Assembly (NCBI RefSeq): GCF_032121415.1
Contig: NZ_CP135079.1
Span: 2,232,001 to 2,296,000 of the forward strand
DNA from: Streptomyces parvus
GTDB taxonomy: Bacteria > Actinomycetota > Actinomycetes > Streptomycetales > Streptomycetaceae
Reading direction: 5' to 3'
DNA length: 64,000 bases
In this document: piece by piece, positions 43,042 through 51,564 of the stretch
How the letters are laid out: every line of letters starts with the position of its first letter
Position numbering within the stretch: the stretch's first letter is position 1
Program-made: the position numbers and the translations under genes
The notes under the pieces: model-generated
What the model saw: only the letters and a program-made list of their open reading frames with translations
Told to the model about the DNA's origin: nothing
The model's database searches: none

Positions 43042-44553
43042 TCAGCCCGTCCGGCGGTTGAGGACGTCTGCGGGCTCGGCCGGATCCGGCGCGAGGGTTC
43101 TGCCCTCGAACGCCGGACGGGCCGGACTGCCCGCCAGACGTTCGCGCCACGCGGTCAGAACGGCGGCGTCCGTCGGCGGCGTGGCCAGCGAGACGACGAC
43201 GTACACGACCAGCGACGCCAGCAGCCCGTAGTAGATCGGCTGGTTGGCGAGGATCCCGTAGTGCCACATCAGCCCGACCACCGCGACACCCCCCACGCAC
43301 ACCGCCGACAGCGCCCCGGCCGCCGTGCCGCGCCGCCACAGCAGCCCGGCGATGATCGGCACGAGGAGCCCGCCCACCAGCAGGTTGTAGGCCACGGTCA
43401 GCGCCTCGACCACGTCGTTGAGCGCGATGGCGATGAGGATGACGGCGATGCCCATGATGAGGATGAACGCCCGGTTCCCCCTGACCTCGTCATGCGGCTC
43501 GTCACCGGCCCCGCCCCCGCCGACGACCCCCCTCAACCGGGACCAGATGTCGTTGTTGGCGACTGTGGCGCAGGCGATCAGCGCACCGGAGGACGTCGAC
43601 ATCACGGCGGCCAGCGCGGCGGCGAGCACGAGCCCGCGCACCCCCACCGGCAGCTCGTCCTTGACGATCGTCGCGAAGGCGGAGTCGGCGCTGGCCAGGT
43701 TCGGGTACATCACCTTGGCGGCGGTGCCGATGACGGCCCCGGCGACGGCGTAGACGAGACAGTACGTACCGGCGACCGTCCCGCCCCACCGCGCCGTCGT
43801 GTCGCTGCGCGCGGTGAAGACGCGCTGCCAGATGTCCTGCCCGATCAGCATGCCGAAGGTGTAGATCAGGACATACGTGAAGATCGTCTCGCCGCCGATG
43901 CCGAGCGGGTCGAAGTACTCGGTCGGCAGCTTGGCCTTCATCTCGCTGAAGCCGCCCGCCTTGACGACGGCGATGGGCAGCAGGAGCAGCAGCAGTCCGA
44001 TGGTCTTGACGACGAACTGGACCATGTCGGTCAGGGTGATCGACCACATGCCGCCGAGCGTCGAGTACGCGACGACGATGGTGCCGCCGAGGATGATGGC
44101 GACGGTGCGGTTCACGTCGAAGAGGACGTCGAAGATGGTGGCGTACGCGATGGTCGAGGTGACCGCGAGCATCAGCGTGTACGCCCACATGACGACACCG
44201 GAGATGATCCCGGCCCGCCCGCCGTAGCGGAGGTCGAGCATTTCGGAGACGGTGTAGACCTTCAGCCGGGCGATCCGCGCCGAGAAGAAGACGGAGAGCG
44301 CGAGGAGCCCGAGGCCGATGGTGAAGACCATCCACGCGCCGGAGAGCCCGTACTGGTAGCCGAGGCCGACGCCGCCGATGGTGGAGGCGCCGCCGAGGAC
44401 GATGGCGGCCATGGTGCCGGAGTACATGGCGGGCCCGAGGCGGCGTCCGGCGACCAGGAACTCGCTCTTGGACTTGGCACGGCGCATGCCCCACCAGCCC
44501 ATGGCGAGCATGCCGGCCAGGTAGACGACGATCACGGCGTAGTCGACAGCCAT
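43042..44553 (-). CDS. Sodium/solute symporter (SSS family)
   Basis: A 503-residue SSS-family transporter with about 13 hydrophobic helices. Typical segments are FLVAGRRLGPAMYSGTMAAIVLGGASTIGG near the start, YTVSEMLDLRYG, and MSTSSGALIACATVANNDIW. ATG 44553 has GGAGGG six bases upstream. It is the first gene of the operon with ureohydrolase and ThDP genes and diverges from the PucR regulator. It probably imports the guanidino or related substrate. The C-terminal ~25 residues are encoded by an intergenic-type inverted repeat, so the natural end may have been extended. Confidence 0.9.
   Translation of the reverse strand: MAVDYAVIVVYLAGMLAMGWWGMRRAKSKSEFLVAGRRLGPAMYSGTMAAIVLGGASTIGGVGLGYQYGLSGAWMVFTIGLGLLALSVFFSARIARLKVYTVSEMLDLRYGGRAGIISGVVMWAYTLMLAVTSTIAYATIFDVLFDVNRTVAIILGGTIVVAYSTLGGMWSITLTDMVQFVVKTIGLLLLLLPIAVVKAGGFSEMKAKLPTEYFDPLGIGGETIFTYVLIYTFGMLIGQDIWQRVFTARSDTTARWGGTVAGTYCLVYAVAGAVIGTAAKVMYPNLASADSAFATIVKDELPVGVRGLVLAAALAAVMSTSSGALIACATVANNDIWSRLRGVVGGGGAGDEPHDEVRGNRAFILIMGIAVILIAIALNDVVEALTVAYNLLVGGLLVPIIAGLLWRRGTAAGALSAVCVGGVAVVGLMWHYGILANQPIYYGLLASLVVYVVVSLATPPTDAAVLTAWRERLAGSPARPAFEGRTLAPDPAEPADVLNRRTG
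43045..43122. repeat. REP-like inverted repeat at symporter 3' end
   Basis: GCCCGTCCGGCG (43045-43056) pairs exactly with 43111-43122, and the adjoining TTGAGG pairs with CCTCGA (one wobble). A partial third copy, GCCCGTCCGGCC, starts at 43026. From memory, this CCGTCCGGCGxTTGAGGAC type recurs often between Streptomyces genes. Here it lies inside the symporter coding end and could terminate or stabilise its mRNA. Confidence 0.6.
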
Positions 44554-44657
44554 GGGCTTCCCTCCGTCTCGCGCAAACAGATGTACGTGCGAGGAAGACG
44601 GTAGGTGGCCGAAAGCCGACGCTGAAGTGTACGTTTCCTCCACTCTTACCCCATCGA

Positions 44658-46235
44658 ATGGATGAACCGTCCATGCCGACCCCTCCCGCAGGCACCGCTC
44701 CCCCGCCCCCGTCCTCGTCCCCCGGACCGCCTGCCCCGCCCATCCCCTTGGCGGAACTGCTGGCGAGCAAGGACCTGGGCCTGCGCCGGATCGCGGGCCC
44801 GGCCGAGGCCGATCTGCTCTGGGTGCACACCTCGGAGATGGCGGACCCGTATCCGTACCTCCTCGGCGGTGAGCTGCTGCTGAGCGCCGGGGTGCTGCTG
44901 ACGGACCCGGACCACTACGTCGGCCGGCTGGTGGAGGCGGGGGCGGCGGCGCTGGGATTCGGGGTGCGCCCGGTGCACGAGACGGTGCCCGGGGCGCTGA
45001 TCGAGGCGTGCGACCGGTACGGGCTGCCGCTGCTGGAGGTGCCACCGCAGACCCCGTTCACGGCGATCGCGCGGGCGGTGTGGCGGTTGATGGCCGAGGC
45101 GCGCCACCGCGAGCTGCGCCGGGTGACCCGCGCCCAGCAGGCCCTGGCGACGGCGGCGGCCCGTTCCGACCCCGTACCGGCGGTCCTGCACCAGCTGGCG
45201 GCGCAGCTCGGCGGCCGGGCGGTGCTGCTGACGGCCCGGGGCGAGGAGGTCCACGCGGCGGGCCGCCGCCTGCCCCCGGAGCCGGCGGGAGCCCTGACCC
45301 GCCTGGCCCGCGTGGTGGCCCGGGAACGCCCCGGCTCCCCCGCGTCCGCCACCGACACCCACGGCGACACGCATCTGTCGGCGTACGCGCTGGGCGGCGG
45401 CCACGGCCTGGTCCTGGCGCTGGCCGCCGGGCGGCGGGAGTCCGGCGACCACACGGTGGCGGGCATCGCGGTCGTCCTGCTGTCGCTGCTGGCCGCCCCG
45501 CACCAGGGCGCGGACGCGGCGGGCCGTTCGGCGGCCCTGGTCCGCATGCTCCTGGGCGCCGGCCCCGCCGAGGTGGCCCCGCTCCTCGGCTCCACCGGCC
45601 CCTGGACGGTGATCCACGCCCGCCGCACGGACGGCACCCCGGCGGACGCCTTGACCGCCGGGGCCCTGGGCGCGTCGCTGGGCACGGCCTTGGTGGACGC
45701 GGCCCGCGAGGGTGGCGGCGAGGCGGTACGGCTGCTGCTGCCGGGCACGGCGCCGGGGGGCGAGACGGGGCGACGGCAACCGGGCACGGCACCGGAGGAC
45801 GAGGCTGAACGACTGCTGCCGGAGGGGCACGGGGTCACCCCGCAGCCCGGCTGGACGCTCGGCGCATCCGCCCCCACGCCCGTCACCGCGCTCGACGCCG
45901 CCGACTCCCTGGCCGCCCGCGCCCTGGCCCATGCGCAGGCGACCCGCTCACCGCTGACGGTGGACGCCCCCGTGAGCGGCCTCGCCGCCCTGGTCCCGCC
46001 CCAGGAGGCGGCGGCCCACGCCCGCGCCCTCCTCGCCCCGCTCACCGCACCGCTGGCCGACACCCTGCGCTGCTGGCTCTCCCTGCACGGCAACTGGGAC
46101 CGTACGGCGGTGGCGCTCGGGGTCCACCGCAACACGGTGCGCCAACGCATCGGGCGGTGCGGGGAGCTGCTGGGCGCGGAGCTGGACGACATGGACGTAC
46201 GGGCGGAGCTGTGGTTCGCGCTGCGGCAGGGGTGA
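44658..46235 (+). CDS. PucR-family transcriptional regulator
   Basis: A 525-residue PucR-type regulator. The N-terminal purine-catabolism-regulator domain has PLAELLASKDLGLR, YLLGGELLLSAGVLL and YGLPLLEVPPQTPF. The C-terminal HTH_30 domain has LSLHGNWDRTAVALGVHRNTVRQRIGRC. A Pro/Ala-rich start (residues 1-28) and a Gly/Glu-rich middle are low complexity. Members sense metabolites and control nitrogen-compound breakdown. It diverges from the symporter/ureohydrolase/ThDP operon (104 bases between starts), which it probably controls. ATG 44658 or 44673 may be the true start. Confidence 0.9.
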   Translation: MDEPSMPTPPAGTAPPPPSSSPGPPAPPIPLAELLASKDLGLRRIAGPAEADLLWVHTSEMADPYPYLLGGELLLSAGVLLTDPDHYVGRLVEAGAAALGFGVRPVHETVPGALIEACDRYGLPLLEVPPQTPFTAIARAVWRLMAEARHRELRRVTRAQQALATAAARSDPVPAVLHQLAAQLGGRAVLLTARGEEVHAAGRRLPPEPAGALTRLARVVARERPGSPASATDTHGDTHLSAYALGGGHGLVLALAAGRRESGDHTVAGIAVVLLSLLAAPHQGADAAGRSAALVRMLLGAGPAEVAPLLGSTGPWTVIHARRTDGTPADALTAGALGASLGTALVDAAREGGGEAVRLLLPGTAPGGETGRRQPGTAPEDEAERLLPEGHGVTPQPGWTLGASAPTPVTALDAADSLAARALAHAQATRSPLTVDAPVSGLAALVPPQEAAAHARALLAPLTAPLADTLRCWLSLHGNWDRTAVALGVHRNTVRQRIGRCGELLGAELDDMDVRAELWFALRQG

Positions 46236-46344
46236 GCGGGGAAGGCCGGGCCTCCGAGTCACCGATGAGTTTCCGTGCCCGCCCCTGTCCTATGGGTGAA
46301 CACCGCGACGGGCCCCGCCGCGGGCTCACGGACAGGCGGTACCG

Positions 46345-46617
46345 ATGATGGACGAGCAATTCACCGCGACTCTGCGGAAGAGCCCGAGCAAGGGCGGCTG
46401 GACCTACGTGGTGTGGCCCGAGTCGGCCGAGTTCTTCGGCACCCGCGGCCTGGTGAAGGTCCGGGGCACCGTCGACGGCCACCCGTTCCGGAGTTCCTTC
46501 ATGGCCCTGGGGGACGGCACGCACAAGCTGCCCGTGAAGGCGGACGTACGCAAGGCGATCGGCAAGGAGGAGGGGGACACCGTGACCGTCCGCCTGGAGG
46601 AGCGCATCTCCGGCTGA
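46345..46617 (+). CDS. DUF1905 domain protein
   Basis: A 90-residue DUF1905 protein: [63 protein letters not shown] and [10 protein letters not shown] match the small beta-barrel family. Function unknown; relatives are often fused or adjacent to YdeI-like domains. The start may be ATG 46345 or 46348, and no strong ribosome site is visible. The IS481 element begins 66 bases downstream. Confidence 0.85.
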   Translation: MMDEQFTATLRKSPSKGGWTYVVWPESAEFFGTRGLVKVRGTVDGHPFRSSFMALGDGTHKLPVKADVRKAIGKEEGDTVTVRLEERISG

Positions 46618-46677
46618 CCCGGGCGGCCGACAGCGTGACGGCCCCGGCAGCGCGCTGAACGGACAGCGGGTTCAGGA

Positions 46678-46683
46678 CCTAGT
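46678..46683. repeat. Target-site duplication, left copy (CCTAGT)
   Basis: CCTAGT directly flanks the left IS end; the same six bases are at 47738-47743 after the right end. This matches the NCTAGN target preference known for IS481. Confidence 0.9.
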
Positions 46684-47635
46684 TGTATTGACCCGCAGGG
46701 TTGTTGACACGGGTGATGGGTGGGTGGCCGCCGAGTGCGGTGTGGCTGCGGTGGTGGTTGTAGGTGTGGAGGAAGTCTGCCAGGGCATCGGTGCGTTCGG
46801 TGTTGGTGGTGTAGGGCCGTTGGTAGGCCCATTCGTCGGCGAGGGTGCGGTTGAAGCGTTCGACTTTGCCGTTGGTCTGGGGCCGGTAAGGGCGGGTGAG
46901 TTTGCCGGTCGCGCCGATGTCGGCCAGGGCTTGCTTCCAGACCAGGCCCTTGCGGTAGGCCCACGCGTTGTCCGTCAGAACGCGCTCGATCCGGGTGATG
47001 CCCAGGTCGGCGAAGAACGCGGCGGCCCGGGTCAGGAAGGCTGCGCAGGTCGCGACTTTCTCGTCGGGGTGGATCTCGCTGTAGGCGAGGCGGGAGTGGT
47101 CGTCGAGGGCGGAGTGGATGTAGTCGAAGCCGACGTTGCTGCGGGTGGCGCGGCCGGCCTGGCGGCCCAGGGTCCTGTGGCCGCCGCCGTCGGGGATCCG
47201 GCCGAGCTTCTTCACGTCGACGTGGATCAGCTCGCCGGGTCGCTCACGTTCGTAGCGGCGGATCACGATGCCGGTCGGGCGGTCGAGCCAGGCCAGCCGG
47301 TTGAGCCGGTGGCGGGTGAGGACACGGTGCACGGTCGAGGCGGGCAGTCCAAGGATCGGGCCGATCCGCGCAGGTCCGAGCTTTCGGGTTCGCCGCAGAT
47401 CGCAGACGCGATCTTCCACGGCGGCCGGTGTCCGGTGCGGTGTCCTGCAGGGCCTGCTGGACCGGTCGACAAGACCCGCGTCGCCCTCGCTCTTCCAGCG
47501 GCGGACCCATTTGTGAGCCGTGGGCCTCGATATGCCCATCTCGGCAGCCACATGCGCGACCGGACGGCCCGCCAGGACACGTGCGACCAGGATCCGCCTG
47601 CCGTGAACGGTCAGGCGGGCATTACGGTGTGACAC
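46679..47635 (-). CDS. IS481-family transposase
   Basis: A 318-residue DDE transposase. The N-terminal helix-turn-helix (HVAAEMGISRPTAHKWVRRW) and second DNA-binding helices precede the rve domain with catalytic Asp140 (IHVDVKK), Asp222 (LTDNAWAY) and Glu259 (GKVERFNR). The frame is complete. Its TAG stop (46679-46681) and part of the last codon lie outside the IS, in the CCTAGT target duplication, so the insertion supplied the stop. The element looks potentially active. Confidence 0.95.
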   Translation of the reverse strand: MSHRNARLTVHGRRILVARVLAGRPVAHVAAEMGISRPTAHKWVRRWKSEGDAGLVDRSSRPCRTPHRTPAAVEDRVCDLRRTRKLGPARIGPILGLPASTVHRVLTRHRLNRLAWLDRPTGIVIRRYERERPGELIHVDVKKLGRIPDGGGHRTLGRQAGRATRSNVGFDYIHSALDDHSRLAYSEIHPDEKVATCAAFLTRAAAFFADLGITRIERVLTDNAWAYRKGLVWKQALADIGATGKLTRPYRPQTNGKVERFNRTLADEWAYQRPYTTNTERTDALADFLHTYNHHRSHTALGGHPPITRVNNPAGQYN

Positions 47636-47737
47636 GAAGACCTCCGTGTGCGGTGCGGCGTAGACACCCCCACCACACCGGAGGTCTTCGTCATGATCAA
47701 GACCTGCCCAGCGTTAACAACGCTCATGGTCAATACA
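46684..47737 (-). mobile_element. IS481-family insertion sequence, 1054 bp
   Basis: Ends are TGTATTGACC (46684-46693) and its complement GGTCAATACA (47728-47737). The inverted similarity continues inward with mismatches (GTTGTTGAC on the left against GTTGTTAAC on the right). A 6-bp duplication CCTAGT flanks both ends, and one intact transposase is inside. Exact duplications and an intact gene suggest recent insertion. Confidence 0.93.
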
Positions 47738-47743
47738 CCTAGT
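47738..47743. repeat. Target-site duplication, right copy (CCTAGT)
   Basis: Right copy of the IS target duplication. It also contains the TAG stop of the DUF1707 gene (47739-47741, minus strand), so that gene survives the insertion with its stop intact. Confidence 0.9.
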
Positions 47744-48359
47744 GCCTCGCATCGCCGGCCAGCTTGCGGCGTTCCCGCTTGTTGGGGTGGCGGATGACCA
47801 CTCCGGCCATGCCGCCGGACCCGGTGAGCCGGATCAGCGGAGTGCCCGGGAGACGGTCGGATGTGGTCTTGTCCTTCAGGCCCCCGAAGCCGGGGTCCAT
47901 GCCGGTGGTGTCCGCGGCCCAGCCGTCGGGGATGACGATCGTGACGCCGGAGGTCTCCCCGTACGCCTCCACCACGACCTGCGCGAGGCGGCATTCGGCC
48001 CTGGTGAAGTCGAGGCTCACCCCTCCCAGGCCCGCGCGCGCGACCACGTGCCCGGGAACCTCCCAGCGGCCGGGGCCCCGGGACGCGCCGTACATGCCGC
48101 CCTTGAGCACCAGCGGCGGCAGGTCCTGCGCGGCCGACGCCGGCGGCTTCGGCAGGTCGGCCGTCAGGACGGCCAGCTCGGCGTACGTCTTCGACGTCAG
48201 CGCCTGCTCCAGGCGGGAATCCAGCTCATCGAGGTCGATGCGCCCCTCGGCCGCCGCATCGCGCAGCTGCTCCACCACTGCTTCCCGGTCGTCGTGAGAT
48301 GCGCGGAGCTCTCCTGCTGGGACGGGGCGCGGAGTGGGCTCCGGAAGCTGGGCAGTCAT
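47739..48359 (-). CDS. DUF1707 / LiaF-like domain protein
   Basis: A 206-residue protein. The N-terminal DUF1707 motif is ELRASHDDREAVVEQLRDA, then AAEGRIDLDELDSRLEQAL and YAELAVLTADLP. The C-terminal half resembles the LiaF/DUF2154 cell-wall stress-response fold (GGVSLDFTRAEC, GVTIVIPDGW, PLIRLTGSGGMAGVVIRHP). It has no transmembrane segment, so it is probably cytosolic or membrane-associated through partners. An IS481 element has inserted exactly at its stop codon; the target duplication keeps the TAG, so the protein should be full length. Confidence 0.88.
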   Translation of the reverse strand: MTAQLPEPTPRPVPAGELRASHDDREAVVEQLRDAAAEGRIDLDELDSRLEQALTSKTYAELAVLTADLPKPPASAAQDLPPLVLKGGMYGASRGPGRWEVPGHVVARAGLGGVSLDFTRAECRLAQVVVEAYGETSGVTIVIPDGWAADTTGMDPGFGGLKDKTTSDRLPGTPLIRLTGSGGMAGVVIRHPNKRERRKLAGDARH

Positions 48360-48453
48360 GATCCCAAGAATAGGTAGTCGGCGGGCCGGGCGACCAGAGG
48401 TCGCCGCACCGTGAGCAGCGTCCTGTGCCCCGTACCGGATCGGGCCTGTTCCT

Positions 48454-49371
48454 TCATGGCCGCCTCCCCCTCCCGAGGCCCCCGCCGTCGGCGGCTGCCG
48501 TTCGGAGCAGACCGCGCAGGGTCAGCGCTGACGGCAGCGGGGCGGCGGGCAGGGCGATGTGCAGGGTCCGGCAGAGCGCGGGGTCGGTGAGCCGGACCAG
48601 GACGAGCCCGTCCGGCACCGCCCAGGCGGCCAGGGACGGGACCAGTGCGACGCCGAGGCCCGCGGCCACGTAACCGAACTTCCCCGCCCACTCGGCGATC
48701 CGGATGATCTTCCTGGGGACGAAACCCGCCCGCGCGCAGGCGTCGGCGAGCATCGTGGGGCGGTCCCCGTACGCGTCCTGCAGCCAGGCCTCGTCGCGCA
48801 GTTCGAACAGGTCGACCACGTCGGCTCCGGCCAGGCGGTGTTCGCAGGGGAGGGCGACGAGCAGTTCGTCCTCGCACAGCGGTGTCGTGGTGACCCTGTC
48901 GGCGGAGGGCAGCCCGGAGGGGTAGTCGCTGACCACGGCCAGGTCGAGCGCCCCGTCCGCGAGCCGGGCCGTCAGCATGCCGCTGCGGCCCTCGACCGCG
49001 ATGACCTCGACCTCCGGTCGAGCCAGCCGGAACGCCCGTAGCGCGGCCGGCACCAACGAGAAGTTGGCGGTGGAGAACGCCCCGACGTGGAGCAGCCCGC
49101 CATGCCCTCGGTGCAGCACGGCCAACTCCTGTTCCGCACGCGCCAGTCGGTCGAGGACGTCCACGGCGTGCCGGTACAGGGCACGGCCGGACGGGTTCAG
49201 CCGTACGCCTCGCGGAAGCCTCTCGAAGAGCGGCCCGCCCGCTTCCTGCTCCAGCGACGCGATGCGCCGGGAGACCGCCGACTGCGTGTAGTTGAGGCTG
49301 ACCGCGGCCTTGGTGAAGGACCCCGTCCCCGCCACGGTCACCAGCAGCCGCAGCGCGTCGATGTCGAACAC
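48454..49371 (-). CDS. LysR-family transcriptional regulator
   Basis: About 305 residues. The winged helix-turn-helix is typical: DIDALRLLVTVAGTGSFTKAAVSLNYTQSAVSRRI, then LFERLPRGVRLNPSGR. The substrate-binding domain follows (ADGALDLAVVSDYP, FGYVAAGLGVALVPSLAAW). The GTG at 49371 fits the usual LysR N-terminus. It diverges from the M20 peptidase gene (167 bases between starts), which it probably controls. Confidence 0.9.
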   Translation of the reverse strand: MFDIDALRLLVTVAGTGSFTKAAVSLNYTQSAVSRRIASLEQEAGGPLFERLPRGVRLNPSGRALYRHAVDVLDRLARAEQELAVLHRGHGGLLHVGAFSTANFSLVPAALRAFRLARPEVEVIAVEGRSGMLTARLADGALDLAVVSDYPSGLPSADRVTTTPLCEDELLVALPCEHRLAGADVVDLFELRDEAWLQDAYGDRPTMLADACARAGFVPRKIIRIAEWAGKFGYVAAGLGVALVPSLAAWAVPDGLVLVRLTDPALCRTLHIALPAAPLPSALTLRGLLRTAAADGGGLGRGRRP

Positions 49372-49538
49372 GGGACACCCCTCCTCAGCGCGACCCATTC
49401 CGGTGCCGCATGGCTCCCATGCAATGCAGTCGCTGGTGGAATGTACCGCCTCGTCCTAGCGTCGACGGGGCGGCCCCACGCGAGCCGCTCCGATCACTCC
49501 GGGGGATCCGACTCCCCTGCCCGACGAGGGGAAGTGCC

Positions 49539-50681
49539 GTGCTGAGCAGAGAAGTTGATACCGAGGAGGCAGGCGCGCTATCGGCGATGCTCGCCGACCT
49601 GGAGACGCTGGTGCGCTGCGAGTCCCACTCGGCCGACCTCGCCGCGCTCGCCCGGAGCGCCGACGCGGTCGGCGCCCTGGGGACGAGACTGCTGGGGACC
49701 GCTCCCGAGAGCATCGTGATCGACGGGGTGACCCATCTGCGCTGGGTCTTCGGCACGCCACGGGTGCTGCTGCTGGGGCACCACGACACGGTGTGGCCGA
49801 TGGGCTCGCTGGAAGCCCGGCCGTGGTCGGTGGCCACGGGGATCGCGAGGGGGCCCGGCGTGCTCGACATGAAGGCCGGACTGGTCCAGATGCTCCACGC
49901 CCTGGCCTCCCTCCGCACCCTGGACGGGGTGTGCGTGCTGGTCAACGGGGACGAGGAGATCGGCTCCCCGACCTCGCGCGAGCTGATCGAGGAGGCGGCG
50001 CGGGGAAGTGTGGCGGCGTTCGTCCTGGAGGCGTCCGGCGACCGCGACGGGGCCTTGAAGACAGCGCGCAAAGGGAGCTCCCGCTACGAGGTGACCGTGC
50101 ACGGACGGGCGGCGCATGCGGGGCTGGCCCCCGAGAAGGGGGTCAACGCCGCGGTCGAGGCGGCGCATCAGGTACTGGCCATCGCGGGAATCGGAGCGGC
50201 GGTGGCAGGAGGCGGCGGGGGGCCGGGCAGTGCGACCGTCACGCCCACCCTGATGTCGGCCGGCAGCACATCCAACACGGTGCCCGCACGGGCGAGGATC
50301 GCGGTGGACGTACGCGTACCCACCTCGGCCGCGCGGGATCACGTCGACACGCTCCTACGGGGGCTGTCGCCCCGCACACCCGGGGCCCGGCTGGAGATCG
50401 AGGACATCGGCGGACGGCCGCCCATGGAACCCGGTGCCTCCGCCGCACTCTTCGCCCTCGCCTCCCGGATCGCCCGGGAACTGGGCCAGCGCCCCCTGCG
50501 CGGGATCGCCGTCGGCGGCGTCTCGGACGGCAACTGCACGGCGGCCGTGGGCTGCCCGACGCTGGACGGGCTGGGAGCGGTGGGCGCGGGAGCTCACGCC
50601 GAAGACGAATACGTGGAGGTCGCGAGCATGATCCCCCGGTCCCGGCTGCTGGCCGAACTGGTCACCCGGACCCTGCGATGA
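49539..50681 (+). CDS. M20-family metallopeptidase (carboxypeptidase G2-like)
   Basis: About 380 residues. Zinc ligands of the M20 family are visible: His and Asp in LLGHHDTVWPMG, Asp in GVLDMKAGL, Glu pair in NGDEEIGS, and the last His in GAHAEDEYVE. A dimerisation domain starts at SRYEVTVHGRAAHAGL. Related enzymes cut C-terminal Glu from folates or hydrolyse N-acyl amino acids. GTG 49539 has GAGGGGAAG upstream. Its TGA overlaps the next lipoprotein start. The divergent LysR protein is the likely regulator. Confidence 0.9.
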   Translation: MLSREVDTEEAGALSAMLADLETLVRCESHSADLAALARSADAVGALGTRLLGTAPESIVIDGVTHLRWVFGTPRVLLLGHHDTVWPMGSLEARPWSVATGIARGPGVLDMKAGLVQMLHALASLRTLDGVCVLVNGDEEIGSPTSRELIEEAARGSVAAFVLEASGDRDGALKTARKGSSRYEVTVHGRAAHAGLAPEKGVNAAVEAAHQVLAIAGIGAAVAGGGGGPGSATVTPTLMSAGSTSNTVPARARIAVDVRVPTSAARDHVDTLLRGLSPRTPGARLEIEDIGGRPPMEPGASAALFALASRIARELGQRPLRGIAVGGVSDGNCTAAVGCPTLDGLGAVGAGAHAEDEYVEVASMIPRSRLLAELVTRTLR

Positions 50682-51328
50682 CCCGTCCCGGACGCGCCCG
50701 CGTCGCACTGCTCCTCACGGTCGTCACCGCCGCACTGCTGACCGCCTGCACGGGAACCGACACCGATCAGGCCCGCGCCGACGCCACCGCGACCACGCAA
50801 CCGACCCCGGCCCCGACTTCGTCCCCGACTCCGGGCTCGCCGCCACCCCCGTCTCCGACCGCCTCGCCGACACCGAGTACCGCCGCCGAGATCGCCGAAG
50901 CCGTCGCCAAGTGGTACACGTACGGGGGCGAGACAGCGGTGGTCACCCTGGTCAAGGAGGCCCGGAACGCCGAATCCGCCCGCCCCCGCGAGGCGTTCGA
51001 CCTCGTGATCCTGGACTTCGGTGGCCTCACGGAAGCGCTCAGCACGGCCCGGCTGATGGGTTCCATCCCCGACCCCAAGACCCAGACGGCCTGGGCGGCC
51101 GCCATCGAGCACCTCGACGGGGCGGTGCGTCAGGTCTCGAATTCGGTGCCGAAGGACGGCAGAACGATCCAGTCACCCCAGGAGACCGGACAGATGCTGC
51201 GGGGGTGGTCCACGTTCGACGAAGGGATCAAGAGCCTCAAGGCAGCGCAGGCGCTGCTGAACCGGAGGTTCGGCCTGAAGCCGTCGGTGGACCCGTGGGA
51301 GGTGGAACAGTCCCCGTCCGGCGGGTAG
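50678..51328 (+). CDS. Lipoprotein of unknown function
   Basis: A 216-residue exported lipoprotein: basic start, hydrophobic core VALLLTVVTAALL, lipobox LTAC. A Thr/Pro/Ser-rich linker (about residues 38-68) leads to a helical domain without Cys (AEIAEAVAKWYTYGGE, LNRRFGLKPSVDPW). Its ATG overlaps the M20 stop, so the two are probably co-translated. The folded domain is not one I recognise. Bases 51329-51564 after it hold no supported gene. Confidence 0.75.
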   Translation: MTRPGRARVALLLTVVTAALLTACTGTDTDQARADATATTQPTPAPTSSPTPGSPPPPSPTASPTPSTAAEIAEAVAKWYTYGGETAVVTLVKEARNAESARPREAFDLVILDFGGLTEALSTARLMGSIPDPKTQTAWAAAIEHLDGAVRQVSNSVPKDGRTIQSPQETGQMLRGWSTFDEGIKSLKAAQALLNRRFGLKPSVDPWEVEQSPSGG

Positions 51329-51564
51329 GGGCATCCCCGGCAGCTCAGGCGGCGGGCTCGGTTCCGACCTCGCCTGCGGTGTCCCAGCGGTGTCATGGTG
51401 ACCGATCCGGCCGCCCATCTGTACGCCGCTCTGTACGCCGCCCACGGTCTCCCTGACCGACCGTGGGCCCCTCGCCGGGCCCGGGCTTCAACGGGTCGCC
51501 GTCTTCACCCTGTTCGTGCTCGACTCGGCACCCTCTGTCCGCCGGTGGCTCGTGAACGGACCCG

